A stretch of DNA of 64,000 bases from Flavobacterium album (GTDB lineage Bacteria > Bacteroidota > Bacteroidia > Flavobacteriales > Flavobacteriaceae), in contig NZ_CP029186.1 in assembly GCF_003096035.1 (NCBI RefSeq), forward strand, positions 316,001-380,000. The letters run 5' to 3'. Under the pieces are notes generated by a model. The model saw nothing but the letters and a program-made list of their open reading frames with translations, searched no databases and was not told the origin of the DNA. Positions 50,936 through 60,282 of the stretch are shown here, piece after piece (the stretch's first letter is position 1; every line of letters starts with the position of its first letter). A program made the translations under genes and the position numbers.

Positions 50936-52213
50936 ATGGAAATCCAGGAACTCTACAGCTATTTTCTGCAATGCAGCGCCATATCGACCGACACACGAAA
51001 AATTGAGCCGGGAAGTTTATTCGTAGCCTTAAAGGGCGATAATTTCGATGCCAATTCGTTCGCGGAAGAGGCGCTAAAAAAAGGTGCCCGTTATGTGGTG
51101 ATAGACAATGCGGATTATAAATTGGGAAACGAAATGCTGTTGGTAAACAATAGTCTGGAAGCCCTTCAGCAATTGGCCAATTACCACAGGAAAGAGCTCG
51201 GCCTGCCGGTTATAGCGCTTACCGGAAGCAATGGCAAGACAACCACCAAGGAGCTTATCAATGCGGTGCTTTCGCAATCGTATACCACAAAAGCTACTGT
51301 AGGCAACCTGAACAACCACATAGGCGTTCCCCTTACCCTGCTCTCTTTTACAAAGGAAACGGAGATAGGCATTGTAGAAATGGGTGCCAACCACCAGAAA
51401 GAGATCGGGTTTTTATGCAGCCTTGCCGAACCAAATTTTGGTTACATTACCAATTTTGGGAAGGCCCATCTTGAAGGCTTTGGCGGGTATGAAGGCGTTA
51501 TAAAGGGTAAAAGCGAATTGTACCAGTACCTGGAACAAAATACCAAAACTGCTTTTGTCAACCTGGACGATGCCATACAAAACGAAAAAACGGAGAAGCT
51601 GCCACGATTCACATTTGCCGTTGACAACTATAATTGCGATGTAAGGATAGAGAGCTTTGGCGACGGCCAGATGGTTACAATTGGGTATAATGGCATGGAG
51701 ATCCGGTCAAATCTTATCGGCTCCTATAATGCGCCGAACATAAGTGCTGCTATAGCCATAGGTGTCTATTTTAAGGTAAGCAATGAGAAAATAAAAGCCG
51801 CTATTGAAGGCTACATCCCTTCTAACAACCGCTCGCAGCTTATTGAAAAGAACGGGAACAAGATCATATTAGACGCTTATAATGCTAACCCCAGCAGCAT
51901 GGCCGCTGCTATAGCCAACTTAAGGCAGATGAAGGGTGACAAGGTTGCCATACTGGGGGATATGTTCGAATTAGGAACTGAAAGCCCTGAAGAGCATAAA
52001 AAGATCGCATTACTTCTTGCTCCGGAAGACGATATCGAAACCTATTTTGTAGGGAAGGATTTTTATAATAACCGCATCGAAAAATCGCACCTGCATTTCT
52101 TTGAAAGCTATGACAGCCTTAAAAACCATTTCCCACAGGCCTTAAAAAATAAAACCATATTAATAAAAGGCTCGCGCGGCATGGCCCTGGAAAGGGTGCT
52201 GGAATTACTGTAA
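50936..52213 (+). CDS. murF: UDP-N-acetylmuramoyl-tripeptide--D-alanyl-D-alanine ligase
   Basis: Adds D-Ala-D-Ala to the UDP-MurNAc-tripeptide, finishing the cytoplasmic peptidoglycan precursor. 425 residues: N-terminal substrate domain (SISTDTRKIEPGSLFVALKGD), ATP-binding TGSNGKTTTKE (P-loop), GNLNNHIGVPLTLL, EMGANHQKEI, and the C-terminal domain with DAYNANPSSM. All normal Mur ligase motifs. It follows gldJ after a terminator, with little room for its own promoter, so read-through is possible. Confidence 0.95.
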   Translation: MEIQELYSYFLQCSAISTDTRKIEPGSLFVALKGDNFDANSFAEEALKKGARYVVIDNADYKLGNEMLLVNNSLEALQQLANYHRKELGLPVIALTGSNGKTTTKELINAVLSQSYTTKATVGNLNNHIGVPLTLLSFTKETEIGIVEMGANHQKEIGFLCSLAEPNFGYITNFGKAHLEGFGGYEGVIKGKSELYQYLEQNTKTAFVNLDDAIQNEKTEKLPRFTFAVDNYNCDVRIESFGDGQMVTIGYNGMEIRSNLIGSYNAPNISAAIAIGVYFKVSNEKIKAAIEGYIPSNNRSQLIEKNGNKIILDAYNANPSSMAAAIANLRQMKGDKVAILGDMFELGTESPEEHKKIALLLAPEDDIETYFVGKDFYNNRIEKSHLHFFESYDSLKNHFPQALKNKTILIKGSRGMALERVLELL

Positions 52214-52402
52214 TGTATTCCAATTCTCTAATTTTTTGAAACAGTGTCTTTCTGTAATGCTACAGAAGTATCGTAAAATGCTTTAGTTAAATAAATACCT
52301 AATAAGGGGGATAGTACGTATTATTATTACAATTATCTTTAGAAGATTATTAACAGGCATTTATTTACTAAAAAAGCATTCTAACCTTTAAACTGTTTTA
52401 AA

Positions 52403-54358
52403 ATGAAAAAGCTTGCAACCATAATTTTTATTTTCTTCGGAACAACACTTATGGCCCAAAATGCCTATTATGATGCATTGGCTATTAGCCAAAGTCTGGA
52501 TGCGCAAAATCAATTTGGGCCAGATCAATTCTATATACTCGGTAAATATTTTGATAATTCTCCGGAAATAGCCCGGGAAATTTCGACCAATCCCTTCCTC
52601 AAAAAATATTTTAATCCCGAAGCCAAATCGCTTGACCGTGGAGCGCAAACCGGGAATCCGAAGAGGAATGTAAGCAATTACATGAAAGGTGTTGATGTAA
52701 CACAATTTGCCAATGTACTGAGTGATATAATGATTGAACATGCTAAAGATGAACTCACTGTTGCATTCTTCAACAGGTTTCAGAAATTTATTGAAGAGCA
52801 TGAGGAATTTAAGATGCTTTTCCCAAAAACGGCAGCTAACTTCAATAATCTGCTTTTTTACAAATATTCAGAAATGCTTCCCTCCCTGCGCACAAGCTTT
52901 TTTGAAGACCTTAACCAAATAACCTACAGAATTGACGATGTACTGCTGCTGCCTAAATACAGGGACCTGCTTAATAATTTTCCGGAAGTTTCGGTAACTA
53001 TAGCCTCCCTGCGCCTCATTCACGATCTCGAAACAGGCAATTCTAACGCGGCCCAACTGATAAGTGAATTCGCTAAACTTAAACAATGGGAAACAGCAAC
53101 TTCAAAGGGCATGAAAAATATGGCTAACAGCCTTCGTGTTGCAGCGATTTTTTCGGAAAGCCTTAGATCCGGTGCGAATCCAATATCAGATAACGATGCA
53201 GGATTGTGGATAACTCCAAAAGAGATAAAAGAATTTGTTGGCAATACAGATGCCTTTACAATATACCTCGGGTTGATCTACCAGCAATTTAAGGTAAATA
53301 AAATACAATTTGAGGTTGGGGATACTGCACCAAAAGCATTCATTTCATTAATTGACAACAATATGGCGACAATAGAAGTAATGAAAAATAAAGTTATTGA
53401 TTTTATTGCACTGGCAGATAAAGTAAATGCGAACTTCAGGGTTGTGAATCGCAAAACAAATCTTAGTGAAGAAATTACAGATGATGAGATATACAATTAT
53501 ATTACCCTGTCAATAGATGTCATTGACTATTCCTTTGGTATAGTCCAGCTTTTCGATAAAAACATAGATAGCGGCAATTTCCTGACTATACCGAGGGCTG
53601 CCAATAATCTGTATAAGGACATTTACAGTAAGGAATATAACCAGGCTGTGGTGCATGCATTTGATATTTTCTTAGAACTTAACAGACTGATAGGCCATTC
53701 GGCGAATGATGACAAAATCAAAAAAGTTAACAAAGACTTTTTTGACTATATAGAAAAAGCACGGCCTTATGCCCTTTTTATGGCTAATATGGTAAACGCC
53801 CAAAGCGATGCCGAAATAAAGGCCGCACTGGATAACCTGATATTGCCGGTGGGAAGCTCTTCGGTAAAAAAATATTCTACTTATAATTTAGCATTTCAAT
53901 CGTATTTAGGAGCACGATTTACTACCGGTGGCACCCGCCCTTTGCAAAGCTCGTGGAACGACAGCTTTGGGGTAAGTGCACCTGTAGGCGTTTCTATAAG
54001 CCATGGCCTTGGAAAAGGCGGTGCTGTTTCACTGTTTGTCCCGCTGATAGACCTTGGGGCAATAGTAGATTACAAGCTCAGTTCTGACACAACGGGCGAG
54101 GGAGAAACAGTTCAAAAAGATTACAAAATAGAGCTTGGGCAGCTATTCTCTCCGGGGGCTTACCTGGTTTATGGCCTGCCATGGAATATTCCGCTATCAC
54201 TTGGTTTTGGTGGGCAGTATGGCCCGGGCCTGTCAAAAATAGATACAACCGATGGTGCTATTGCCGAAAATCCGTACTGGAGATGGAGCGCCTTCCTTTC
54301 AGTAGATATTCCATTATTCAATTTAGGCAACAAGTCGAAAACCAAAAAGATAGATTAA
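52403..54358 (+). CDS. Secreted protein of unknown function, helical with beta-rich C-terminus
   Basis: 651 residues, not recognised. A signal peptide (MKKLATIIFIFFGTTLMAQ) is followed by about 480 residues that look largely alpha-helical and polar, with no known motif, and then by about 150 residues rich in alternating hydrophobic residues and Gly (YNLAFQSYLGARFTTGG, VSISHGLGKGGAVSLFVPL, YLVYGLPWNIPLSLGFGGQYG), like outer-membrane strands. It ends FNLGNKSKTKKID with no T9SS sorting domain. It lies upstream of the cyclase-like gene on the same strand, 70 bp apart, but that gene has its own -7 box. TATCTTTA at 52334 may be its promoter. Confidence 0.75.
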   Translation: MKKLATIIFIFFGTTLMAQNAYYDALAISQSLDAQNQFGPDQFYILGKYFDNSPEIAREISTNPFLKKYFNPEAKSLDRGAQTGNPKRNVSNYMKGVDVTQFANVLSDIMIEHAKDELTVAFFNRFQKFIEEHEEFKMLFPKTAANFNNLLFYKYSEMLPSLRTSFFEDLNQITYRIDDVLLLPKYRDLLNNFPEVSVTIASLRLIHDLETGNSNAAQLISEFAKLKQWETATSKGMKNMANSLRVAAIFSESLRSGANPISDNDAGLWITPKEIKEFVGNTDAFTIYLGLIYQQFKVNKIQFEVGDTAPKAFISLIDNNMATIEVMKNKVIDFIALADKVNANFRVVNRKTNLSEEITDDEIYNYITLSIDVIDYSFGIVQLFDKNIDSGNFLTIPRAANNLYKDIYSKEYNQAVVHAFDIFLELNRLIGHSANDDKIKKVNKDFFDYIEKARPYALFMANMVNAQSDAEIKAALDNLILPVGSSSVKKYSTYNLAFQSYLGARFTTGGTRPLQSSWNDSFGVSAPVGVSISHGLGKGGAVSLFVPLIDLGAIVDYKLSSDTTGEGETVQKDYKIELGQLFSPGAYLVYGLPWNIPLSLGFGGQYGPGLSKIDTTDGAIAENPYWRWSAFLSVDIPLFNLGNKSKTKKID

Positions 54359-54399
54359 AATCTAACAGAAATTTAGAATCCTGTCGTGCTTTATTTCGT

Positions 54400-54407
54400 T
54401 ATTTTTG
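54400..54407 (+). promoter_or_regulatory. Promoter -7 box for the DUF3095 gene
   Basis: TATTTTTG, 21 bp before the ATG at 54429. No good TTG box at standard spacing. Confidence 0.45.
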
Positions 54408-54428
54408 GAAGTATCCTAATTATCATAA

Positions 54429-55586
54429 ATGTCGAACAGCACTACCGAAAAATTTTATTCCGCACTTCATTTGAACAGGATGCCATTGAGCCGACTGATC
54501 GCCAATGAAAAATTGTTCATCCCCGTGCCCGATGACTGGCATGTAGTGATCACCGACATTAAAAGCTCTACACAGGCGGTTATGACAGGGCGGCATGAAG
54601 ATGTGAACCTCATTGCTACCGGTAGTATTGTATTGGTACTCAATATTGCTTTCGGGATGGATATTGCCGTGCCCTTCTTTTTTGGTGGCGATGGCGCTAC
54701 CTTTCTCATTCCCGGCAGCCTTTTGAGTAAAGTCATGCAGGCACTGGCGCTTTACCGCAGCAATACGCTCGGTAATTTTAATTTGGAGCTTCGTACGGGC
54801 ACAATACCCGTTAAGCAAATTTATGCCGCCGGACATAGTATCAACATCACAAAATACAGTAGTTCAAAGACGTTTTCTATTCCGGTAGTTTTGGGAGGCG
54901 GGCTGGATTATGCCGAGAAGATCATTAAGGGAGACGGCTACCTGCTTTCTGGCCATGAGTCCGCTGCTAATGAATTAGATCTTACCGGAATGCAATGCCG
55001 TTGGGACAAAATCCCCCCACCTTCTGATAAAGAGGAGATCGTAACGCTGCTGGTTGTTTCGCGCAATGTGGAGCACCAGCCCATAGCTTTTAAAAAAGTG
55101 CTCGAAAAGATGGATGCGCTGTATGGCCCGCCAGATAAGAGGCAGCCTATATCCGTAGGGAAGCTGAAACTGAAAACCACATTTGGCCGGCTAGGCAACG
55201 AAATGCGTGCCCGGCTCGGCGGCATTAAATGGTTCAGGTTGCTGAGCACGTGGCTGATAACATTGTATGGCTTCTTTTGGTTCAGTACCGAAAGAGGCAA
55301 AAATTACCTGAAGAGCCTTGTAGAAATGTCGGATACGCTTGTTATCGACGGAAAAATAAACACCGTAATAACCGGTTCTGCAAAACAACGTGAGGCGTTG
55401 CAAAAGCTATTGGATGCCATGGAATCTGACGGCGAGATCTTTTACGGCCTGCATGTGAGCAGTGCCTCCATCATGTCGTGCTACGTACGCAACCTTGAGG
55501 ATGGGCACATTCATTTTGTCGATGGTTCTGAAGGTGGTTACACACAGGCCGCAAAAATGCTGAAGGGAAAACTCAGCAACGTTTGA
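54429..55586 (+). CDS. DUF3095 protein, class III nucleotidyl cyclase-like
   Basis: 385 residues. The N-terminal half resembles a class III cyclase catalytic domain: VVITDIKSSTQAV with Asp43 at the first metal position, and FFFGGDGATFLIP with Asp88 at the second. MQCRWDKIPP lies where the second half of the active site would be. About 265-282 (WFRLLSTWLITLYGFFW) is a probable membrane-associated hydrophobic stretch, and a C-terminal domain ends YTQAAKMLKGKLSNV. The DUF3095 family is thought to be related to adenylate cyclases, but its product is unknown. No receptor or effector gene is recognised beside it except the 651-residue secreted protein. Confidence 0.8.
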   Translation: MSNSTTEKFYSALHLNRMPLSRLIANEKLFIPVPDDWHVVITDIKSSTQAVMTGRHEDVNLIATGSIVLVLNIAFGMDIAVPFFFGGDGATFLIPGSLLSKVMQALALYRSNTLGNFNLELRTGTIPVKQIYAAGHSINITKYSSSKTFSIPVVLGGGLDYAEKIIKGDGYLLSGHESAANELDLTGMQCRWDKIPPPSDKEEIVTLLVVSRNVEHQPIAFKKVLEKMDALYGPPDKRQPISVGKLKLKTTFGRLGNEMRARLGGIKWFRLLSTWLITLYGFFWFSTERGKNYLKSLVEMSDTLVIDGKINTVITGSAKQREALQKLLDAMESDGEIFYGLHVSSASIMSCYVRNLEDGHIHFVDGSEGGYTQAAKMLKGKLSNV

Positions 55587-55614
55587 TCATACCGTTTTAA
55601 ATTCATGGAGCTGC

Positions 55615-55644
55615 TTGCAGGATAGGACAGAAAAATTACCTTTG
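55615..55644 (+). promoter_or_regulatory. Promoter for the SBBP-repeat surface-protein gene
   Basis: TTG (55615-55617), 19 nt, TACCTTTG (55637-55644), then 18 bp to the ATG. An exact match in boxes and spacing. Confidence 0.7.
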
Positions 55645-55662
55645 CTGCCTTATTAGTTCGCT

Positions 55663-57066
55663 ATGAATAAAACTATTATATTATTTTTCTTATTTGCCAT
55701 ACATAACCTCTATTCACAGGAAAGCCTAAAAGACAATTCAGTTGGTTTCGTTGAGAATAAAGGCCAGATCATAAACCAAGATAATAAGATCAATAAAGAA
55801 GTATGCTATCTGCTGGCTACTCCCGGCCTTAACGTGCAGTTAAGAAAAACCGGCTTTTCTTATGATTTTTATGAGGCTAGTAAAAAATCTGCGGCTATTA
55901 AAAGTACCAATAAGAATTTTATAGGGGCAGATTACCCCGTTTTTGATGAAATAAGCAACTATAAAATCCACCGGGTTGATTTTGACTTCCAAAATATAAA
56001 TCCAAATTCCAAAATTATAGCGCTTGGTAAATGTGAAGGGTACGACAATTTTTATAACCTGCCCTATAGTGGCGGTGTAACTAACGTTTTTAAATATAAG
56101 GAGATACTTTACAAAGACATCTACAAAAATATAGACCTGCATTTCTTTATTCCTGAAGACCGCAGCAAGCCTGTGGAATATAACTTTATAATACATGAAG
56201 GCGGAAATATTGATGATATTAAATTCAGGATTTCCGGGGCTAAAACACAACTGGACGGCAATTCCATAAAAATTAAATTACGTTTTGGCGAAATGAAGGA
56301 AACCATCCCATTAAGCTGGACAGAAGGAGATACACGTGAACCCATAAGCATAAACTACAGGAACATCAGTAAAAACAGCTATGGCCTTGCATTTGCCGGA
56401 GCAACGCCTGTCAGCAAAAAAATAATAATTGACCCTGTGCCAGTAAGGATTTGGGGGAGTTATTTTGGAGGTAATGAGACCGCTTTTCCATACAAAGCGA
56501 CATCAGACCTTTCAAATAATTTTTATATTATTGGTTCTACTTCCAGCGCAACTAACATAGCGACATCAGGAGCACATCAATCAACAATGATTGGGGATTC
56601 AGATGGATATATTGTCAAATTTGACACTAACGGCCAACGGGTTTGGGGAACTTATTACCCTGTTATCCCGGCGGATATTGTTACTGATTCGCAACTTAAC
56701 GTTATATTTTGCGGTGCTACAAATTCTTCTTCGAATAATATCACATCACCCGGTTCCTACCAAGAGGTAAAAAATCCCACCTACAGCGATATGTTCGCTG
56801 TAAAGCTCAATTCTTCAGGAATACGGGTTTGGGGGACTTTTTATGGTGGTATTGGAGGCGAAAGCTGCTATTCCCTTGATGTAGATGACAACAATGACGA
56901 TATCTATTTAGGAGGCGGATCAGGCAGCCTTCAAAATGTCGCGAGCCCAGGCAGTTACCAGGAAGTATTCGGCGGTGATGCTGATGGGCTACTAGTCAAA
57001 TTTTCTCCTGGTGGCCAAAGGATATGGGCAACCTATTTCGGGGGACACAAGCCGATGAGATTATGA
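55663..57066 (+). CDS. Type B T9SS surface protein, 5' part before a frameshift (SBBP-like repeats)
   Basis: 467 residues of what should be a ~1360-residue protein. Signal peptide MNKTIILFFLFAIHNLYSQ; then a conserved opening (VGFVENKGQI) seen in SBBP-repeat proteins, and a series of propeller-like repeats with the pattern G-x-R-[VI]WGT[FY][YF]GG plus SPGSYQEV. The frame ends HKPMRL just past a G5 tract at 57040-57044; one extra G would join it in frame with the next piece as YFGGTQADEIM. As read, it would be secreted without a sorting domain and so not be exported by T9SS. Confidence 0.85.
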   Translation: MNKTIILFFLFAIHNLYSQESLKDNSVGFVENKGQIINQDNKINKEVCYLLATPGLNVQLRKTGFSYDFYEASKKSAAIKSTNKNFIGADYPVFDEISNYKIHRVDFDFQNINPNSKIIALGKCEGYDNFYNLPYSGGVTNVFKYKEILYKDIYKNIDLHFFIPEDRSKPVEYNFIIHEGGNIDDIKFRISGAKTQLDGNSIKIKLRFGEMKETIPLSWTEGDTREPISINYRNISKNSYGLAFAGATPVSKKIIIDPVPVRIWGSYFGGNETAFPYKATSDLSNNFYIIGSTSSATNIATSGAHQSTMIGDSDGYIVKFDTNGQRVWGTYYPVIPADIVTDSQLNVIFCGATNSSSNNITSPGSYQEVKNPTYSDMFAVKLNSSGIRVWGTFYGGIGGESCYSLDVDDNNDDIYLGGGSGSLQNVASPGSYQEVFGGDADGLLVKFSPGGQRIWATYFGGHKPMRL

Positions 57067-59744
57067 GTACACAAGTGGCAGCTGACGGAAATGTATATAT
57101 AGCAGGAACAGGAAGAAGTACTAATGGCATTTCAACTCCCGGCGCATATAAAGAAGTAACTGATGGTGATGGATTTATTGCAAAATTTGACAGTTCGGGC
57201 GCACGCATTTGGGGCACTTATATTGGCGGAGAAAATTATGATGCCATTTTTAGAGGAAAATTGGCAGGAAATAATTTTTGTGTTCAGGGCATAACTACCA
57301 GTCTAACTAATATTGGTACTCCCAATGCCTTTAATTCATCCTATCAGCAATCTTCTGACTTATCAAACTATTTCATAATCAATTTTGATGTATCTACACA
57401 GCAAGTGATTTGGGGCACATATTTTACAAGCCAGATAACCGACCTTTTCGTAACCCCTAACAATGAAGTTTATTTTTGTGGCGATACACACGCTACAACA
57501 GGAATCTCAACACCTGACTCGTATATGCCTGTTAAAGGGCCCTATATTAAATCATTTTTAATCAAGTTGAATAATATAGGCCAAAGAATATGGGGAACGT
57601 ACTATGGCGGAAATATGGGCGAACAAATTTGTTTTTTGGCGGTAGATACATTGGGCGATATATATATGCATGGAATGTGTAATCAAAGTACAACCGGTAT
57701 CGCGACCGAAAATGCTTTTCAATCCTCCATTCCCCCAGGAACGATGAGCACTTATATTGTTAAGTTCAGGGACTGCGCCTCTGCAAGTACCGTTTCATCA
57801 AATTCGCCTCTATGCATAGGGCAAAACATTGAACTTCATGCCCAGGGTGGCACCAATTATTTATGGACAGGCCCTAATGGCTTTACATCGACAGAGCAAA
57901 ACCCGGTCATTCCTATGGCTGCAGCAGTAAATAACGGTACCTATTCCTGCTTCATATCGGGTACAGGGTGCGATGCAACAGTAACCACAGATATTGTTGT
58001 TGGAGATACCCTGGCTCCGGTACCATCGCTACCTGCCCTGCCTGCTATTTCCGGCGAATGCAGTGTAACTGTAGCCATAATACCTACTGCTATAGATAAT
58101 TGCAGCGGTACAATAAATGCAGTTACAGCAGACCCGTTACAATACAACACTATCGGGACCTATACCCTACATTGGAATTATACCGACAATAATGGCAACA
58201 CCGCGACCCAACAGCAAACGGTAACCGTAAATCCTGCTTCGGGGCCGGTTATCAATACTGAGGTTAGTTTTTCGCAATGCGAAGGCAGTACAACTATATT
58301 CGACCTTCCATCCGTTAACCCGCAGATCACTACATATCCGGGAGCCGTTTTTACATTCTATCTTTCCAATAGTGATGCATTGTCGCAAACAGGAGCTATT
58401 AATAACCCCCAATCTTTTTCAACAACATCCAGTCGCGATGTATATGCACTTGTCGTATTGCCAAACGGCTGCAAGGCTGTGGCAACGATACATCTTATAA
58501 TAAACGCAAAACCTGTACTGAATAACGCTGTACTTGCAAAATGTTTTGGCGCCGGAACGGCAGAATTTGACCTGACTGAAGCACAAAATATAATTGATCC
58601 TTCAGGCATATTAACGTTGTCTTATTACGCATCACAAAACGACCTAACTACTAATAATGCCATTGCCAACAGTACGAACTTCGGGATAGCCGGTACTGTA
58701 CAAACGATTTATGTAAAAGGAGTGAACAGCAATGGTTGTGCGAACACGGCAGAATTGCAGGTTACCGCTTCTAACATTTCCGAAATGCTGCTTCCGGACC
58801 ATCTTGAATGTGCGGACCCGGATGGTAATGAGATCGCTTTCGACCTTTCAGAATACCAGGATGAGATATTAACTCTGCTGCCGACGGACACTTATGCATT
58901 TGAATATTACGGCAGTTACGATGATGCCTATAATGGCACCTCGAATAGCTTACCGGCTGAATATACATTTTCCTCAGGATCCCGGGAAATTTTCTTTAGG
59001 GTTATGGGTACTACAGGCTGCCCCTACATCATAAAATTAAACCTAAACATTATTGATCGCCCGGTCCTTAGTATGAACGCCGAATATACTTTTTGCCGGG
59101 GAAGCGATATTACCATAACAGCTGGCAGTACTTATGATAGCTACGAATGGTCAACAGGATCCTTAAGACCCGAAATCGTAGTTTCACAACCGGGGGACTA
59201 TAGCCTTATGGTGGGAAAAGTAACAGGAGGCGTTACCTGCTATACAACAAAGCATTTTACTGTAACCGCATCAGATGAACCGCATATCGAAGATGTGATC
59301 ATTCAGGATCTGACGGATAGTGATAATATGATCACTGTTTATCCTGATGAAGACACTTACGAATACTCTGTTGATGGCATTACTTATCAGCAGAGCAATA
59401 TATTTACAGGCCTTCAAAGCGGAATGTACACTGTTTATGTGAGGGACACAGCAAGGTGCGGCATAGACAGCCGAAAAGTAACGCTGCTAATGTATCCTAA
59501 GTATTTCAGTCCAAATGCTGACGGTAAAAATGATTATTGGCACATAAAAAATTCCTTTTTCAGCGAAAAAATGACTGTTTTCATTTATGACAGATATGGA
59601 AAAGTGCTTGCTTCATTTAATCAACACACTCAAGGCTGGGACGGCACCTATAATGGAAGGCCAATGCCGGCTACAGATTATTGGTTCGTAATTGAGCGTG
59701 AAAATGGAACAGAATTTAAAGGGCATTTCTCATTACTCCGTTAA
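57024..59744 (+). CDS. Type B T9SS surface protein, 3' part after a frameshift
   Basis: Open frame of 906 residues; a genuine start is not expected, because it is the continuation of the gene at 55663. It continues the propeller repeats (RIWGTYIGGENYD, RIWGTYYGGNMGEQI), then an Ig-like segment (YLWTGPNGFTSTEQNP), a HYR-like domain (AIDNCSGTINAVTADP), further beta domains, and the gliding motility-associated type B sorting domain (YFSPNADGKNDYWHIKN...FIYDRYGKVLASF...WDGTYNGRPMPATDYWF). ATGs at 57024 and 57063 are internal and carry no signal peptide, so this piece alone would not be exported. Confidence 0.85.
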   Translation: MGNLFRGTQADEIMSTQVAADGNVYIAGTGRSTNGISTPGAYKEVTDGDGFIAKFDSSGARIWGTYIGGENYDAIFRGKLAGNNFCVQGITTSLTNIGTPNAFNSSYQQSSDLSNYFIINFDVSTQQVIWGTYFTSQITDLFVTPNNEVYFCGDTHATTGISTPDSYMPVKGPYIKSFLIKLNNIGQRIWGTYYGGNMGEQICFLAVDTLGDIYMHGMCNQSTTGIATENAFQSSIPPGTMSTYIVKFRDCASASTVSSNSPLCIGQNIELHAQGGTNYLWTGPNGFTSTEQNPVIPMAAAVNNGTYSCFISGTGCDATVTTDIVVGDTLAPVPSLPALPAISGECSVTVAIIPTAIDNCSGTINAVTADPLQYNTIGTYTLHWNYTDNNGNTATQQQTVTVNPASGPVINTEVSFSQCEGSTTIFDLPSVNPQITTYPGAVFTFYLSNSDALSQTGAINNPQSFSTTSSRDVYALVVLPNGCKAVATIHLIINAKPVLNNAVLAKCFGAGTAEFDLTEAQNIIDPSGILTLSYYASQNDLTTNNAIANSTNFGIAGTVQTIYVKGVNSNGCANTAELQVTASNISEMLLPDHLECADPDGNEIAFDLSEYQDEILTLLPTDTYAFEYYGSYDDAYNGTSNSLPAEYTFSSGSREIFFRVMGTTGCPYIIKLNLNIIDRPVLSMNAEYTFCRGSDITITAGSTYDSYEWSTGSLRPEIVVSQPGDYSLMVGKVTGGVTCYTTKHFTVTASDEPHIEDVIIQDLTDSDNMITVYPDEDTYEYSVDGITYQQSNIFTGLQSGMYTVYVRDTARCGIDSRKVTLLMYPKYFSPNADGKNDYWHIKNSFFSEKMTVFIYDRYGKVLASFNQHTQGWDGTYNGRPMPATDYWFVIERENGTEFKGHFSLLR
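57040..57044 (+). other. G5 tract at the frameshift between the two halves
   Basis: TTC then five G residues then ACACAAGCC. With six Gs the reading is F-G-G-T-Q-A-D-E-I, matching the repeat consensus of the protein. Possible causes: sequencing error, a fixed mutation, or slipped-strand variation. Confidence 0.8.
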
Positions 59745-59751
59745 CCCACAA

Positions 59752-60198
59752 TTACTTATTTTTCTTTTTCATTAATGCCAGTATGCCGGCTGTCACCAAT
59801 GCCCCGGCAAGGTAGTAGCCTACGGTAAGCGCTTTCGTTTTATTAGAATGTGCAACGGGCTCTTCGTCCAGCCCCAGTGGCTTTGGCAGTGTGACGGCCC
59901 CTACCCCGGCGGCAAGGCCATAGGCAATGGCGCGTGTAAAGAGATAATCTTTGTCGCCATTTCCTATCATGCCATAATACATGGTATTGCTAAGGATGTC
60001 GCCTGCAAGTGTTGCTGCATAGAGACTCTTTTTATCATCGATCTCAGCATCAAAATGCTGCAGTGTTTTTTGCAGCGCTTCTTCTCCAAGAAGGTCCACG
60101 CGCGGCATATCTTTACTTTTCCTTTTTAAGGATTCGTGAAGGATATTCAGGGCGATGGCGCCGCCAAGCCCTGCCAAAAGATTTTGTATTTTGCTCAT
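59752..60198 (-). CDS. Hypothetical membrane-anchored protein
   Basis: 148 residues. Weak hydrophobic segments at the N-terminus (LLAGLGGAIALNILHESL), in the middle (AIAYGLAAGVGAVTL) and near the C-terminus (VGYYLAGALVTAGILALM), with a charged middle (PRVDLLGEEALQKTLQHFDAE) and a basic end (KKKNK). No domain recognised. Its stop converges on the surface-protein gene with a 7-bp gap. Confidence 0.7.
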   Translation of the reverse strand: MSKIQNLLAGLGGAIALNILHESLKRKSKDMPRVDLLGEEALQKTLQHFDAEIDDKKSLYAATLAGDILSNTMYYGMIGNGDKDYLFTRAIAYGLAAGVGAVTLPKPLGLDEEPVAHSNKTKALTVGYYLAGALVTAGILALMKKKNK

Positions 60199-60282
60199 GC
60201 TTTTATTTTTTAGTCGGAAATATAAAGTTCCGTTTAAAAACAGAGCAAGCGTGTTAGCAGTAGGTTAAATACGCTATAAAGT

